The position numbers and the translations under genes were made by a program. From Alitta virens (lineage: Eukaryota; Annelida; Polychaeta; Phyllodocida; Nereididae), in contig OW028574.1 of the NCBI GenBank assembly GCA_932294295.1, forward strand, positions 12,286,215 to 12,350,214: a DNA stretch of 64,000 nucleotides. Direction: 5' to 3'. The notes under the pieces were generated by a model. It did not search any database. It saw nothing but the letters and a program-made list of their open reading frames with translations, and was not told the origin of the DNA. Below, in pieces: positions 63,242 through 64,000 of this stretch. Within the stretch, counting starts at the first letter, position 1; the number at the start of each line of letters is the position of its first letter.

Positions 63242-64000
63242 CTGAAAAAGAAAATAGAAATAGTCATATGTTATGCGCAACAACAGGAGCCAATTAATTT
63301 TGTATAAGGACAAAAAGGGAAGTTGTTTATGTACAGGAACCGGAAGTGACAAGTGTGCTAGGTTGCCAGTAAATGTCAGATCAAAAGACCAATTTTGTGA
63401 GAAGTTACAAGATTTAGGATACAAGGAGCTACTGACTAATGGATGACATTAAAACTCGGCCTTTATATGGACACCTCATTAATAAGTCCACCAAGGAACA
63501 AAATGTTATAGAATGTTAGCCAATTCCATGTGTTTTATACGATGAAAATGATCTGGAACGACGTCACAATGCTAATAACATCAATTTTACCAGGAACCAT
63601 ACATAAGCCTAACTATTGGTGCTTTTAGAAAGGTGAATTGTAACATTTCTTTCAGCTATAGACTAGTAATTTCTTGAATTGGGTTCTTTATTTTCTTGAG
63701 ATCTTTTCTTTGTACATAGTTAGTCAACAACACAATGCCCATACCTCAACCTCGTACTGAATATGTACTCCACACCTACATTCATACTTGCAATCCAATT
63801 CCAAAGATCTATAGATATCTATCAGAGAAAGTGTTGCTTCAAATAACCGCACAGCAATTTATTAAGATCCTTTTTAGTGTCAACAGTAGTTAAACCACAA
63901 ACAACAGCTGTAAGAAAACATCTGACAGTGTATGCTCACAGCAGTACTTTGTATGCTAATACACGAATACCATGCAGTTTGATTGAACATACTCTAAGCA
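63242..64000. other. Upstream of the alternative first exon
   Basis: No coding exon is visible. A 5' untranslated exon and promoter for the minus-strand exon at 63241 should lie here or beyond the window end. None could be placed. Confidence 0.5.

Noticed and set aside
1..64000. CRISPR arrays, operons and bacterial-type promoters
   Set aside because: The sequence is intron-bearing animal DNA; regular spacer-repeat structure is absent and the tandem repeats found have no unique spacers.

Overview
This window reads as nuclear DNA of an invertebrate animal, most probably a marine deuterostome such as an echinoderm. It is AT-rich, and every recognisable protein gene is split by GT-AG introns. 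It carries tRNA-derived SINEs, MITEs, a hAT remnant and a foldback transposon of the kind known from sea urchins. There are no bacterial-type features, rRNA or intact tRNA genes. The species assignment is inference; the gene identities rest on translated exons whose reading phases join.

Layout. 305-1955 (-): a BTB-BACK protein of the BTBD17 type, two coding exons. 3550-7430 (+): TRABD, nine exons. 8235-9679 (-): the prefoldin-like protein UXT, five exons. 9980-12189 (+): EMC3, eight exons. UXT and EMC3 are divergent and share a 300-bp promoter with CRE, E2F-like and YY1-like motifs. EMC3 converges on the 3' end of the largest gene, PALS1/MPP5 (-), whose stop codon is at 14776.

PALS1 dominates the window. 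Its conserved part (L27N, L27C, PDZ, SH3, hook, guanylate kinase) lies in exons between 14776 and 30103. Four more same-strand exons at 46589-49598 join it in phase and encode an additional N-terminal PDZ domain, giving a 949-codon model against about 675 residues in vertebrate PALS1. A second version of the first coding exon, with the same splice phase and 13 shared residues, lies 13.5 kb further upstream at 63125-63188. This implies alternative first exons. An internal ATG at 29810, together with CpG-rich DNA near 46.9 kb, could give a shorter, vertebrate-like isoform.

The remaining sequence is intronic or intergenic and rich in mobile DNA: a 1.2-kb foldback element with a perfect 9-bp target duplication (52753-54006), a Harbinger-like MITE with TTA duplications (55531-56144), a 150-bp hairpin element, a degraded hAT transposase antisense inside PALS1, tRNA SINEs, a higher-order minisatellite, and a 26-bp perfect palindrome between 8-bp direct repeats. 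No unprecedented multi-gene system was found. The most interesting leads are the two-PDZ PALS1 with a duplicated start exon and the foldback element.
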